A DNA stretch of 64,000 bases from Moritella sp. PE36 (GTDB taxonomy: Bacteria; Pseudomonadota; Gammaproteobacteria; Enterobacterales; Moritellaceae). Positions 47,606 through 56,499 of this stretch are shown piece by piece. How positions within the stretch are numbered: the first letter of the stretch is position 1; each line of letters begins with the position of its first letter. A program made the translations under genes and the position numbers. The DNA lies in the NCBI RefSeq assembly GCF_000170855.1, contig NZ_ABCQ01000013.1:43931-107930 (forward strand), written 5' to 3'. A model generated the notes under the pieces. It worked only from the letters and a program-made list of their open reading frames with translations, was not told where the DNA came from and did no database searches.

Positions 47606-47637
47606 TTAGCCTTGTTAATTTTCATTAACAAGGCTAA
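47606..47637 (+). terminator. Strong hairpin between the GGDEF gene and modA
   Basis: A perfect 14-base stem, TTAGCCTTGTTAAT at 47606-47619 and ATTAACAAGGCTAA at 47624-47637, closes a TTTC loop and is followed by AATTTT. It is an intrinsic terminator for the GGDEF gene that insulates it from modABC. Confidence 0.85.
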
Positions 47638-47647
47638 AATTTTAAAA

Positions 47648-47675
47648 ATCGATATATAGCTTACTATACAGCGCT
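47648..47675 (+). promoter_or_regulatory. ModE box upstream of modA
   Basis: ATCGATATATA at 47648-47658, a six-base spacer and TATACAGCGCT at 47665-47675 match the known ModE consensus ATCGnTATATA-N6-TATATAACGAT; the left half is perfect and 8 of 11 positions agree in the right half. It lies 48 bases before the modA ATG and probably overlaps the promoter. Confidence 0.8.
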
Positions 47676-47722
47676 GTTCGCGTAAGTCTCAAGCTACAAT
47701 AAAAATGCCGAAGGGATCGCTC

Positions 47723-48520
47723 ATGATACAAAAATATCGCCATAAATTAAAACAACTCGCGACTATTATTTTATTGATGCTTAGTAGCAATGTCATTGCC
47801 GAAGAACGCGTGCTTATCTTTGCAGCAGCTTCATTAACCAATGCCCTGACAGAAGTAGGTATTACATTTAAAGCAGATCCAATAGCAAACCCAACAAAGA
47901 TTAATCCGGTATTCTCTTTTGCATCGTCTTCAACCTTGGCAAGGCAAGTTGCCCAAGGTGCACCTGCGCAGATTTACCTATCGGCAAACCAAAAATGGAT
48001 GGATTACTTAGTTGAACAAAAAGCGGTCGCCGCTGACTCTAGAGTCACCTTGTTGCGTAATTCACTGGTTCTCATCGCACCAAACAACAGCCTTGTAGAT
48101 AACATCACATTAACCAAACATTGGAATATAACGCAAGCTGTTGGAGATAGCAGAATTGCAGTTGGCGATCCAGATCATGTACCCGCTGGTCGTTATGCCA
48201 AACAAGCACTAGAGAGTTTAGGCTTATGGCAGCAAGCGATGCCGTTATTAGCCCGTGCCAATAACGTGCGCGGCGCACTTGTCCTCGTCGAGCGTGGCGA
48301 GTCCCCGTTTGGCATTGTTTATGCCACTGATGCTCAAATCGCTAAAAAGGTAAAAACAGTGGCGACCTTCCCAGTAACGAGCCATAAGGCGATTGAATAT
48401 CCGTTAGTCATGGTCAACCGTAACGCCAACGCTGCAACCACAAGCTTCTATCAATATTTACAATCAGACGCTGCACAAGCAATATTTGTCAAATACGGTT
48501 TTAAGGTACTCTCTATTTAA
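47723..48520 (+). CDS. modA: Molybdate-binding periplasmic protein
   Basis: The protein is 265 residues from the ATG at 47723, chosen because AAGGGA at 47711 precedes it; an ATG at 47705 is in frame but lacks a ribosome site. The signal peptide ends near SSNVIAEE. ModA hallmarks are FAAASLTNALTEVG, FSFASSSTLARQVAQGAPAQIYLSAN and AVGDPDHVPAGRYAKQAL. It captures molybdate or tungstate for ModBC. Confidence 0.95.
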   Translation: MIQKYRHKLKQLATIILLMLSSNVIAEERVLIFAAASLTNALTEVGITFKADPIANPTKINPVFSFASSSTLARQVAQGAPAQIYLSANQKWMDYLVEQKAVAADSRVTLLRNSLVLIAPNNSLVDNITLTKHWNITQAVGDSRIAVGDPDHVPAGRYAKQALESLGLWQQAMPLLARANNVRGALVLVERGESPFGIVYATDAQIAKKVKTVATFPVTSHKAIEYPLVMVNRNANAATTSFYQYLQSDAAQAIFVKYGFKVLSI

Positions 48521-48548
48521 GGTCAACTCTATTTTAAGGTAAATAGCT

Positions 48549-49235
48549 TTGTTAAGTGATTACGAAATTGCAGCCTTGCTGCTGAGTTTAAAAGTATCCA
48601 GTGTGGCTGTGTTGTTCAGCCTGCCTTTTGGCATCGCTTGTGCGTGGATATTAGCCCGTTGCGAATTCCCAGGGAAATCGTTATTCGATAGCCTAATACA
48701 TTTACCTCTGGTATTGCCCCCCGTAGTCATTGGCTATATTTTGTTAATCTCAATGGGTCGCCAAGGCAGCATTGGTGCAGTCCTTTATGATTGGTTTGGC
48801 TGGAGTTTTAGCTTTAGCTGGCGTGGAGCGGCACTCGCAGCGGCAATCGTGTCATTTCCGCTAATGGTACGCGCGATCCGTCTGTCATTCGAAAGTGTCG
48901 ATATACGCTTAGAGCAAGCCGCACGTACCCTAGGTAGTAATCGCTTACGGGTATTTTTTACCATTACTCTACCGCTCACCTTACCCGGCATTGTTTCGGG
49001 TATGGTATTAGCCTTTGCCCGCAGTTTAGGCGAATTTGGTTCAACCATTACCTTCGTGTCTAATATTCCCGGTGAAACGCGGACGATTCCACTCGCCATG
49101 TACTCTTTTATTCAAACTCCAGGCGCAGAGCATGAAGCCGCACGCCTGTGCGTGATTGCGATCATCATTGCAGTATTATCATTAACCGCATCACAATGGT
49201 TAGCCAAAAAAGCCCAACAGCGAGTCGCGTCATAA
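48549..49235 (+). CDS. modB: Molybdate ABC transporter permease
   Basis: This is a 228-residue permease with about five spans and the EAA loop EQAARTLGSNRLRVFFTITLP at about 120-140, then ARSLGEFGSTITFVSN, a ModB signature. The start is a TTG (48549), with AAGGT eight bases before it and no closer ATG. It overlaps modC by one base (TAATG). Confidence 0.94.
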   Translation: MLSDYEIAALLLSLKVSSVAVLFSLPFGIACAWILARCEFPGKSLFDSLIHLPLVLPPVVIGYILLISMGRQGSIGAVLYDWFGWSFSFSWRGAALAAAIVSFPLMVRAIRLSFESVDIRLEQAARTLGSNRLRVFFTITLPLTLPGIVSGMVLAFARSLGEFGSTITFVSNIPGETRTIPLAMYSFIQTPGAEHEAARLCVIAIIIAVLSLTASQWLAKKAQQRVAS

Positions 49236-50323
49236 TGTTAACTATTAATATAAAGAAACAGCTTGGCGATTTAGACTTGCAAGTGAATACGACAATTCCG
49301 ATGCAAGGGATCTGCGCGGTATTTGGTCGCTCTGGTGCAGGTAAAACCTCGTTGGTGAATATTCTCGGCGGGCTATCAACCCCAGATAATGGCCAGCTGA
49401 CCCTAGGTGATACTCACCTTTATCACCAGCAACAAAAGATTAACCTGCCTCCTGAACGCCGCCGTATCGGTTACGTGTTCCAAGAAGCGCGTTTATTTCC
49501 CCACTACAGCGTGCGCGGTAATCTAAATTACGGTAACAAGGATAAAGACCAAGTTCACTTTAATACCGTGGTGAAGTTACTTGGTTTAGATGAATTGTTA
49601 AACCGTTATCCATCGACCCTTTCTGGTGGTGAAAAACAGCGCGTTGCCATTGGTCGCGCCTTGTTAACTCGCCCGCAAATGTTATTAATGGATGAGCCAC
49701 TGGCCGCGCTAGATCTACCGCGTAAACGTGAGCTTATTCCTTATTTATTACAACTTGCTAAGACCCTTAATTTACCCATTATCTATGTAAGCCACAGTTT
49801 AGATGAGATCTTACAGCTCGCCGATACCATGCTGGTATTAGACAAAGGAAAAGTATTGGTGAATGGTCCCTTGCAAGACGTTTGGGACAGTCCAGAAATG
49901 CGTCCGTGGTTACCCGCCAAAGAGCAAAGCTCATTATTGATAGCGACGGTCACTGAATTGAATGAAGGCTATCGTATGAGTAAGTTAGCCCTCGCTGATG
50001 GTACTTCTCTGTGGATCAATGGTTTACCTTTACCTGTGAGTAGTAAACTACGCGTGCGTATTCATGCCAACCATGTATCCCTGTGTATTAACCGCCCGAC
50101 AGACAGCAGCATCCGTAATATTCTACCGACGACGATCTCCGATATCATACACTCGGAATCAAGTGATAATGTGCAAGTTAAATTGGCGTTTGGTGCTGAC
50201 CATATATGGGCCAATATCACCCGCTGGGCATGTGATGATTTAGCGTTAACAGTTGGGCAAGCTGTATATGCGCAGATCAAAGGCGTGAGCATGACCGAGA
50301 GTGAATTAGCACAGTCGTTTTGA
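49235..50323 (+). CDS. modC: Molybdate ABC transporter ATP-binding protein
   Basis: The protein is 362 residues from the ATG that shares its A with the modB stop. Walker A is FGRSGAGKTSLVNIL at about 30-44, the signature is STLSGGEKQRVAIGRALL, Walker B is MLLMDEPLAALDLPRK, and the switch is IYVSHSLDEI. A C-terminal Mop/TOBE domain (about 290-355) senses molybdate. It energises ModAB. No downstream gene appears to be in the operon. Confidence 0.96.
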   Translation: MLTINIKKQLGDLDLQVNTTIPMQGICAVFGRSGAGKTSLVNILGGLSTPDNGQLTLGDTHLYHQQQKINLPPERRRIGYVFQEARLFPHYSVRGNLNYGNKDKDQVHFNTVVKLLGLDELLNRYPSTLSGGEKQRVAIGRALLTRPQMLLMDEPLAALDLPRKRELIPYLLQLAKTLNLPIIYVSHSLDEILQLADTMLVLDKGKVLVNGPLQDVWDSPEMRPWLPAKEQSSLLIATVTELNEGYRMSKLALADGTSLWINGLPLPVSSKLRVRIHANHVSLCINRPTDSSIRNILPTTISDIIHSESSDNVQVKLAFGADHIWANITRWACDDLALTVGQAVYAQIKGVSMTESELAQSF

Positions 50324-50471
50324 TTATGCTTTTCACCTTAGAACATGGTGATATTTTGCTATAATTAGGCTCTGGAACGCGAGTAATTTGTTCTTAAAAT
50401 TGGTCGACTAAATAGATTCAATAACTTGAAAGCCGACTCTACAATTTAACAGATTTAAGAGGTACATAATT

Positions 50472-50666
50472 ATGGCCAGGTATTATATTGATTGTCGCGA
50501 TTACCCCGGTGAGGTGAAATGCTCAGTCGCACTTGCTGCAGATACCAAAGAAGAACTACTGCAAGCCGTTGTCGAACATGGCACCAAAGTACACGGCTAC
50601 GAAGATACACCGGAATTCAGAGACAATATAACTAAAGAATTTAAAGAAGGTACCCCACCAATGTAA
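50472..50666 (+). CDS. DUF1059-like small protein
   Basis: This 64-residue protein reads MARYYIDCRDYPGEVKCSVAL at the start and AVVEHGTKVHGYEDTPEF in the middle. It matches the DUF1059 type of short soluble protein: a Cys near residue 8, Cys17 and HxxxxHG. No function is known. An upstream AAGAGG is correctly placed for the ATG at 50472. Confidence 0.8.
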   Translation: MARYYIDCRDYPGEVKCSVALAADTKEELLQAVVEHGTKVHGYEDTPEFRDNITKEFKEGTPPM

Positions 50667-50693
50667 CTTGGTAAGTGCACCAGGTGACAAGAT

Positions 50694-50738
50694 AAAAAAG
50701 GCTGCATCCTGTTTAAATTTAAACAAAATACAGCCTTT
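50694..50738 (-). terminator. Bidirectional terminator
   Basis: AAAGGCTG at 50697-50704 pairs with CAGCCTTT at 50731-50738, with GTTTAAATTTAAAC in the loop. On the minus strand the stem is followed by a T-run from the A-tract at 50694-50699, ending the PilZ gene. It may also end the DUF1059-like gene. Confidence 0.78.
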
Positions 50739-50783
50739 CTCGTATTCTTTTATCAATCTAACTGCACGTAATTAATATAATCT

Positions 50784-51485
50784 CTAAAGTACACCGCTAA
50801 GCGAAAACCGACCATTATTGCGCGTTTCAATGATGCTATTATGAAAAATATCCTTTTTCAATTCAAGCTGACTCTGGTTAAATTTGATCCCTACTTTGCA
50901 TTGATTAGCGCCTGCTTGAACACTAATAACTTGCCCTTCAAGTTCAGCTTGTTTATCTGAAGTAATTGATAGACTAATATTTATTTTATTGCCCTTAAAT
51001 ATATATATTTCTTTATTTTCAATAACTAAACCACATCCAGAAATAGAGAAATCCATCATTTTTGCTGAACATTGTTTTCCATTGCAGTTAATATCGACTG
51101 TATATACGGTATCAATCCGAGGTTGTTCGCGGATCTTATGGGTAGCGATGTTGACGGGCATATCAAGCGACAGCATTTTAACTGGTCGATATATGATGGT
51201 ATTAATCTTCGTTTTAAATGCGACAATATCTCTGAAGCTGGTATCAGTAATAGCCCGAACAATAATATTAGCATTTTCTAGAAAAATTTTATCAAATCCA
51301 GAATCACGCCCCATCGGGTATTCGATCAAGATGAAAGCATCTTTTTTATAGCCAATTAAGCGAGATGTAGCTTGCGATTTTGTGCCATTAGGGAAAGTAA
51401 CTTCGATTAGCAAGCGCATGCCAATGTGCATTAATTTAAGCGCATCAACATCTAATTCAGCTTGAGCAACGTTCATATTTAACAT
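50784..51485 (-). CDS. PilZ-domain c-di-GMP-binding protein (YcgR-like)
   Basis: The protein is about 233 residues from the ATG at 51485, although the frame is open to 51587 and the true start is uncertain. The N-terminal half resembles the YcgR-N domain (LMHIGMRLLIEVTFPNGTKSQ, GYKKDAFILIEYP). The C-terminal half is a PilZ domain: the RxxxR motif is in IREQPRIDTVY, and MMDFSISGCGLVIEN is the DxSxxG motif. Both binding motifs are present, so c-di-GMP binding is expected. Two GGDEF enzymes are encoded 3-5 kb upstream. Confidence 0.85.
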   Translation of the reverse strand: MLNMNVAQAELDVDALKLMHIGMRLLIEVTFPNGTKSQATSRLIGYKKDAFILIEYPMGRDSGFDKIFLENANIIVRAITDTSFRDIVAFKTKINTIIYRPVKMLSLDMPVNIATHKIREQPRIDTVYTVDINCNGKQCSAKMMDFSISGCGLVIENKEIYIFKGNKINISLSITSDKQAELEGQVISVQAGANQCKVGIKFNQSQLELKKDIFHNSIIETRNNGRFSLSGVL

Positions 51486-51638
51486 CTTTACAGCGTTTAA
51501 CTTCGAGACTGGGATAATAGCTTTTATCACTACCTTTATCAAAACTTTCAGCGGAACATCACAAATTGACCCTATTAAAATAAACACTTCCCCTTTAATA
51601 TATTAAATACTCTCCATCACCAAGAAGAAGCGGATAAC

Positions 51639-52346
51639 ATGCCAAACAACCTTTCTATTCGCGCTTATACCAGCCAAATACGCAGTCATTTTCATGAGTT
51701 CCATCAGTTAGTGTTGCCGTTACATGGCGCGATTGATATTAAGGTTGGCGATTACACCGGTAAAGTTAGCTTTGGTGATTGCGTGATCATTAAAGCAGGA
51801 CAACAACATGACTTTCGAGCTGATGATGCTGCTCGTTTTATTGTGGTTGATATGGAAAATTTCCCCGATAATATTACCGGATCAAGTATTGCAAAATTCT
51901 CAATCAACCCGCCCCTGCTTGCTTATATACAGTTCATCGACAAACAGCTAGCGCATCAAGTAAACAAGCAACTTGAATCCACGGCTTTTGCATTGTTTTA
52001 TCAACTCCTTGCTCAGCAATCATGTAATGAACGTATTGACCCTCGAATTGCCGAGGTTATCCACTTCATCAAACAAGATGTCAGTGTGCTATTTAGCATC
52101 GAACAGTTAGCTAAAATTGCGTGTTTAAGCACCAGCCAATACAAAAATTTATTCAAACAGAATATAAATATGACTACGCATAAATACATCACCCAACTGC
52201 GTATGGAAAAGGCCTCTGCACTGCTCGCTCATACCGATCTGCCTATTCGTATTGTCGCAGAACAAGTCGGCTATCAAGACCTGTCCGCCTTTAGTCGACG
52301 TTTTTCGAACTATTTCGGCCAATCTCCCAAAGCATTCAGCTATTAG
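51639..52346 (+). CDS. AraC-family regulator with cupin-like N-terminus
   Basis: The protein is 235 residues: an N-terminal AraC-type sensing barrel (SHFHEFHQLVLPLHGAID, then GDCVIIKAGQQHDF) to about 110 and two helix-turn-helix units at the C-terminus (LAKIACLSTSQYKNLFKQ and IRIVAEQVGYQDLSAFSRRF). It precedes a DMT-type exporter by 115 bases and is the natural candidate to control it. Confidence 0.9.
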   Translation: MPNNLSIRAYTSQIRSHFHEFHQLVLPLHGAIDIKVGDYTGKVSFGDCVIIKAGQQHDFRADDAARFIVVDMENFPDNITGSSIAKFSINPPLLAYIQFIDKQLAHQVNKQLESTAFALFYQLLAQQSCNERIDPRIAEVIHFIKQDVSVLFSIEQLAKIACLSTSQYKNLFKQNINMTTHKYITQLRMEKASALLAHTDLPIRIVAEQVGYQDLSAFSRRFSNYFGQSPKAFSY

Positions 52347-52461
52347 TTAGCTATCTATAAACAAGCAGCGTTTCAGTCAATAAAATCGTCCTTTCAGCAA
52401 ACTGATCTATATGTTTAAGGTTTATTATCATGTTATTAAAATTACTTAAGGATAATAAGTC

Positions 52462-53325
52462 ATGGCTACATTATACGGTTTGATGGCAATAGGATTATGG
52501 GGCACTTTAGCGCTATTAGGCACAGTTACGGCTAATATCCCTGCATTTCAATTACTCTCACTGTGTTTTACTATCTCCGCAATCATTGTCGTTATCAAAC
52601 GAATCGCGATTAAAAAGCCCATATTTACCAAACCATCGTTAACCCTAACGCAGTGGCTGCTTGGCATAATTGGGCTGTTTGGATTTCACTTCTGTTATTT
52701 CATGGCGCTTAAATTCGCGCCAGTTATCGAGGTCAGTTTAATTGTGTATCTGTGGCCATTATTGTTAGCTACGCTTGTAGCGAACAAACAAAGTCGATTC
52801 AGAGCACTCATCGGCGGCAGCTTAGGCTTTATCGGAATCGCTTTCATTATCGTTGGTAATGGTGAGCTAACCTTAAATAGCGACTATCGAATTGGTTATG
52901 TTCTTGCTGCTATTTGCGCTGTTATTTGGGGCAGCTATTCATGGTTCTTATCAACATCAAACAACGACGTTGAAGACATCGCTTGGTTATCTGCAGCCGT
53001 TGCATTATTAGCATTACTCGCGCATTGGCAATTTGAAACCAGTGATTGGAGTTTTAGCCTGTCGGAATGGGGCGGAATATTATTACTCGGGTTAGGTCCT
53101 GTCGGCGGCGCGTTTTATTTATGGGATATAGCGTTAAAAAAAGGTAACCAGCAATTGTTAGCGTCATTAAGTTTTAGCACACCACTCATTTCATCTGTTA
53201 TTCTCGCCATTGCAGGCTTTAACGCTTGGTCTGCTAACATCATCATTGCACTCGCGTTAATATTATCAGGAGCGATTATTGCTAATACGAAGAAAAAACG
53301 AGTGTTTGGTGATGTCCATATATAG
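52462..53325 (+). CDS. EamA/DMT-family transporter
   Basis: This is a 287-residue inner-membrane protein with ten spans in two EamA repeats. Landmarks are FHFCYFMALKFAPVIEVSLIVYLWPLL in the first repeat and GPVGGAFYLWDIALKKGNQQLLASLSFSTPLIS in the second. Members export amino acids or other metabolites. A decayed second copy is found at 56222-56473. Confidence 0.88.
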   Translation: MATLYGLMAIGLWGTLALLGTVTANIPAFQLLSLCFTISAIIVVIKRIAIKKPIFTKPSLTLTQWLLGIIGLFGFHFCYFMALKFAPVIEVSLIVYLWPLLLATLVANKQSRFRALIGGSLGFIGIAFIIVGNGELTLNSDYRIGYVLAAICAVIWGSYSWFLSTSNNDVEDIAWLSAAVALLALLAHWQFETSDWSFSLSEWGGILLLGLGPVGGAFYLWDIALKKGNQQLLASLSFSTPLISSVILAIAGFNAWSANIIIALALILSGAIIANTKKKRVFGDVHI

Positions 53326-53350
53326 GCGAACATCACCCCTCAAGTTGATT

Positions 53351-53388
53351 ACGCATTAATATCTCTTTTCAATAAAATATTAATGCGT
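53351..53388 (+). terminator. Hairpin after the EamA gene
   Basis: ACGCATTAATAT at 53351-53362 and ATATTAATGCGT at 53377-53388 are perfectly complementary around a 14-base loop, 26 bases after the EamA stop. There is no clear T-run, so termination is plausible but not certain. Confidence 0.55.
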
Positions 53389-53414
53389 CATTTAGTCTCA
53401 GTACAAATCATTGC

Positions 53415-53444
53415 CAGCGAGTGAAGATCCTTCATCTCTCGCTG
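53415..53444 (-). terminator. Hairpin after the chitinase gene
   Basis: CAGCGAG at 53415-53421 pairs with CTCGCTG at 53438-53444, with inner TGAAG/CTTCA. It is 11 bases past the chitinase stop on the minus strand. The following sequence is only mildly T-rich. Confidence 0.6.
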
Positions 53445-53454
53445 ACGCGTTAAC

Positions 53455-55854
53455 TTAAGCTCCTGAACATGTCACAGGAGTCCAGAACCAAGATGTTGCG
53501 GTTGGTACTTCCCAAGTACCAGGGCTATTTTTAGCTTCGTAGCACGAGCCTTGATACGAATATACTTCACCGTTAGAGACTTGAGTCGAACCCGCAACAA
53601 ATAGTGTTTCAGTAACAACCTCATCGACAACACATTGACCGTCGACAAGCGAAGCGCCTTCTTCACAAACGATTGGGTCTACAACACATTCACCGTTTAC
53701 AATAGAAGAACCGTCTTCACAAACTAAGCCTTGAGCGTGACCAGTAATCGTGACTGTTTTTTGAGATAAAGTGCCTTCATTATCTGTTGCTTTGAATATA
53801 ACAGTGTTGCTACCAACCGTTACCACAAAGCTGCCTGAGTAAGTTGTAGCATCTTGAGTCACGGTTTGACTTACACCATTAACAGTGACTTCAACAGTGG
53901 CAACTGATTTATCATCCGTAATTAATGCTGAGAATTGAGCCGTATCACCTTCAGTGTGTGCCACTGAACCAGATGGAGATGTAATGCTAATGCTCGGCGC
54001 TTCATTCGTGATGATGTTACCAGACCAATTCGTTTGACCTTGTGGGTTATTTACAGCTTGATTCATCGCGTTTAAGATATCGCCGTTACCATCACCATCG
54101 ATTTCCCATGAGAAGATACCACCAAGACCTAGGCTCTTAAGGTATTCACCTTTAGCAAGTACTGAGCGAGGCGTATCATATGTCAATAATGTACTACTCA
54201 CTTCATCCCAAACAAATGATGCTTTAGCTATTTCATCCCAACCTATGATTGCATTTGGGTTTGACTCTAGGAATTTAAGGACACCACGATAATCCATGAT
54301 GCCAGCTTCCCAAGCCCAAGCTGCTTCGTTTACGTCTGTACCATCGCCACCAAGACTACCGTTAAATGGACTACCTTCGGAAGAATCTATGTGTGAACCG
54401 ATAGCGCCGATTGGGTTACCATTTTCAGCGACAACATCTTGCCAACCACGAGCATACATTGCAGCACCAACAACTAATTTCTTAGCTGGAACACCTTGCG
54501 CGAGTAAAAGTTTAGTTGCGTTATCTAATGTGTATTCAGGTTTCCCAGCAAACTCGCCAGCACCGTTACATTTGTCAGCTGAAATGTGGGCGCCACAATA
54601 AATACCTGTTTGGTGACCCGTATTTGGACCCCATGCACCGTAGAAGTCGTAAGACATCATGAAAATATTATCCATGTACTGTGAAGCAGCACCATAATCA
54701 ACATCTTCGATCTTGTCGTAACCAACACCGATTGCAGATGTAAGTTCATATTTACGACCATATTCAGCTTCAAGTCCATCCAACATTGCACGTAATTCTT
54801 GCATTAATGCGACGTAAGCTGGGCCGTCTTTTTCTGGATCTCCTAAGCTTGCATTTGCACCGTCACCACCTGGGAATTCCCAATCAATATCGATACCATC
54901 GTAGAATTTCCACGTTTTTAAAAATTCTTTTGCTGAAGCGACAAATACATCACGGTTTGCTTTTTCAGTGAAACCGAAGAATGGGTCAGATAATGTCCAA
55001 CCACCGATAGATGGAACAATTTTAATGTGTGGATAGGCTTTTTTAAGCGCCATTAAGCCACCGTAAGTACCTTTACCTATTTCTAATGAACCCACTTTTT
55101 TACCGTCTAAACGTGTTGCAGGTTCACCGTAAGTAGAGTTCAGAGCAGCCCATGTATCATGAATAACAACAGAGTAATCAGGAAGGCCTGCGCACATCTT
55201 TTGTAATAACTCATGGCCTGATGGGTTTGGATCTAGTAAAGATTTATTATCACCTGTACCACCACAAATTGGAATGAAACCGTAGATGATGTGCGTTAGG
55301 TTATTAGCAGGAATGTCGTTAACGTTGTATTTACGACCGTACACTCCCCATTCAACGAAGTAAGTACCGACAATATTATCTTTTTGTTGTGCGTAAGGCG
55401 TGTTCGCCGGATCAGTCGTCATTGGCAGGTCAGCTTTTAAATGCGAACCGTCTGTATCCGAGATTAATAGTTCAGTCGTTGCGCTTTCGCTGCAGCCATC
55501 GGCGTTACATAAACGCACAACCATGTCTTTTAAACCACCTTCAGTGAAAGATAAAACCGTACTTTTCCCTGTACCTGAACCAGACATCATGATTTCACCG
55601 TTAACTTCTACTTCCCATTTTGTCGCTTTATCGCCAGACCAAACATTCCAAGAAACAGGTACTTCAACAACGTCAACACGTGTATACATGTCTTTATAAC
55701 TAACGACTGCATCAGTATTAATTGTTATAAAACCTAATTTGGAATAATCGGCCCACGCGATTGATGGTGCTTGAGGTGCTGCCGCAAGTACAGGTGCACT
55801 AATTGCCGCTACTATCGCTAACTTAAGCGAACTTTTTAAAAATATTGATTTCAC
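53455..55854 (-). CDS. Secreted GH18 chitinase (ChiA type) with chitin-binding tail
   Basis: The protein is 799 residues with a signal peptide (ending SAPVLAAA). It starts at GTG (55854) with GGAG five bases before. An N-terminal ChiN-type Ig-like domain (about 25-135) is followed by the GH18 barrel (about 160-580), with the catalytic DGIDIDWEFPGG near 317-328, SIGGWTLSDPFFG, MMSYDFYGAWG and GIFSWEIDGD. Next come an Ig/PKD-like module (about 605-690) and two short cysteine repeats (ED/EEGASLVDGQCVVD). The CBM5/12-like end is YSYQGSCYEAKNSPGTWEVP. It should degrade chitin outside the cell. Confidence 0.95.
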   Translation of the reverse strand: MKSIFLKSSLKLAIVAAISAPVLAAAPQAPSIAWADYSKLGFITINTDAVVSYKDMYTRVDVVEVPVSWNVWSGDKATKWEVEVNGEIMMSGSGTGKSTVLSFTEGGLKDMVVRLCNADGCSESATTELLISDTDGSHLKADLPMTTDPANTPYAQQKDNIVGTYFVEWGVYGRKYNVNDIPANNLTHIIYGFIPICGGTGDNKSLLDPNPSGHELLQKMCAGLPDYSVVIHDTWAALNSTYGEPATRLDGKKVGSLEIGKGTYGGLMALKKAYPHIKIVPSIGGWTLSDPFFGFTEKANRDVFVASAKEFLKTWKFYDGIDIDWEFPGGDGANASLGDPEKDGPAYVALMQELRAMLDGLEAEYGRKYELTSAIGVGYDKIEDVDYGAASQYMDNIFMMSYDFYGAWGPNTGHQTGIYCGAHISADKCNGAGEFAGKPEYTLDNATKLLLAQGVPAKKLVVGAAMYARGWQDVVAENGNPIGAIGSHIDSSEGSPFNGSLGGDGTDVNEAAWAWEAGIMDYRGVLKFLESNPNAIIGWDEIAKASFVWDEVSSTLLTYDTPRSVLAKGEYLKSLGLGGIFSWEIDGDGNGDILNAMNQAVNNPQGQTNWSGNIITNEAPSISITSPSGSVAHTEGDTAQFSALITDDKSVATVEVTVNGVSQTVTQDATTYSGSFVVTVGSNTVIFKATDNEGTLSQKTVTITGHAQGLVCEDGSSIVNGECVVDPIVCEEGASLVDGQCVVDEVVTETLFVAGSTQVSNGEVYSYQGSCYEAKNSPGTWEVPTATSWFWTPVTCSGA

Positions 55855-55920
55855 AAGAACTCCATGTATTAAATTAGAAAGTCGAAAATAGGCGTAATTA
55901 CATACAACATGTATTGACGG

Positions 55921-55970
55921 ATATTCAAACAGTAATCATGCCTGTCAAGATCAAACCTCTCCAGAGGTTT
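55921..55970 (-). promoter_or_regulatory. Possible chitinase promoter with 18-bp dyad
   Basis: On the minus strand TTGACA (complement of 55943-55948) is followed after 16 bases by GAATAT, a weak -10. The perfect dyad AAACCTCT-CC-AGAGGTTT occupies 55953-55970, immediately upstream of the -35 box, and could bind a chitin-responsive regulator. Confidence 0.45.
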
Positions 55971-56221
55971 ATATAAAAGCTACTTTCAATTGTTAATTTG
56001 CGCAACAAAAAAAAGAACACGAAAACAACAAAGTTTGAGTTCTATCAAACAATACGGTCAGACCAGTATATTTTTAATTATTGAAATAGTTAAATAATGG
56101 GTAATGTTAATCCCGAATCAACCTTCTACAAAAAGAGAATAACACACTTTGAAAACAATAACTTACAAGAAACCTCACCATCATTTATAGCAAAAAAACC
56201 AGAAGGAGGTGAGATGAAACA

Positions 56222-56473
56222 ACTTTTCTGTTATTTCATCTCACTCAAATTTATACCTGTCATGGAGGTCCGTCTAATTGTTTTTTTATGGCCATTATTA
56301 ACAACACTGCTAATAAACAAAGTCGATTAAGGTACTCATCGTGGGCTGTTTAGGGTCTCTCGGCGGCAAGTTTAAACACTTGGTCTACTAACATCATCAT
56401 TGCACTCGCGTTAATATTATCCGGTGCAATTATTGCTAATATGAAGCCAAAACCAGTCGCTATAAAGCTCTAA
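56222..56473 (+). pseudogene. Decayed EamA transporter fragment
   Basis: Bases 56222-56335 correspond to the coding stretch around 52688-52800 (FCYFMALKFAPVIEV... region). Bases 56371-56443 correspond to 53218-53290 with few changes. The middle of the gene is missing and frames are broken. The open frame at 56097-56330 is mostly unrelated upstream sequence plus the first block. It lies just upstream of the chitinase promoter region. Confidence 0.8.
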
Positions 56474-56499
56474 CAGTAGATAGTCTAAGTAAACCCAAG

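Noticed and set aside
53472..53666. Open frame inside the chitinase 3' end
   Set aside because: Basic, low-complexity product in a different frame of a well-supported gene; no ribosome site.
56097..56330. 77-residue open frame ahead of the chitinase
   Set aside because: Its second half is only the EamA relic and the first half has no coding signs, so it is not a gene.
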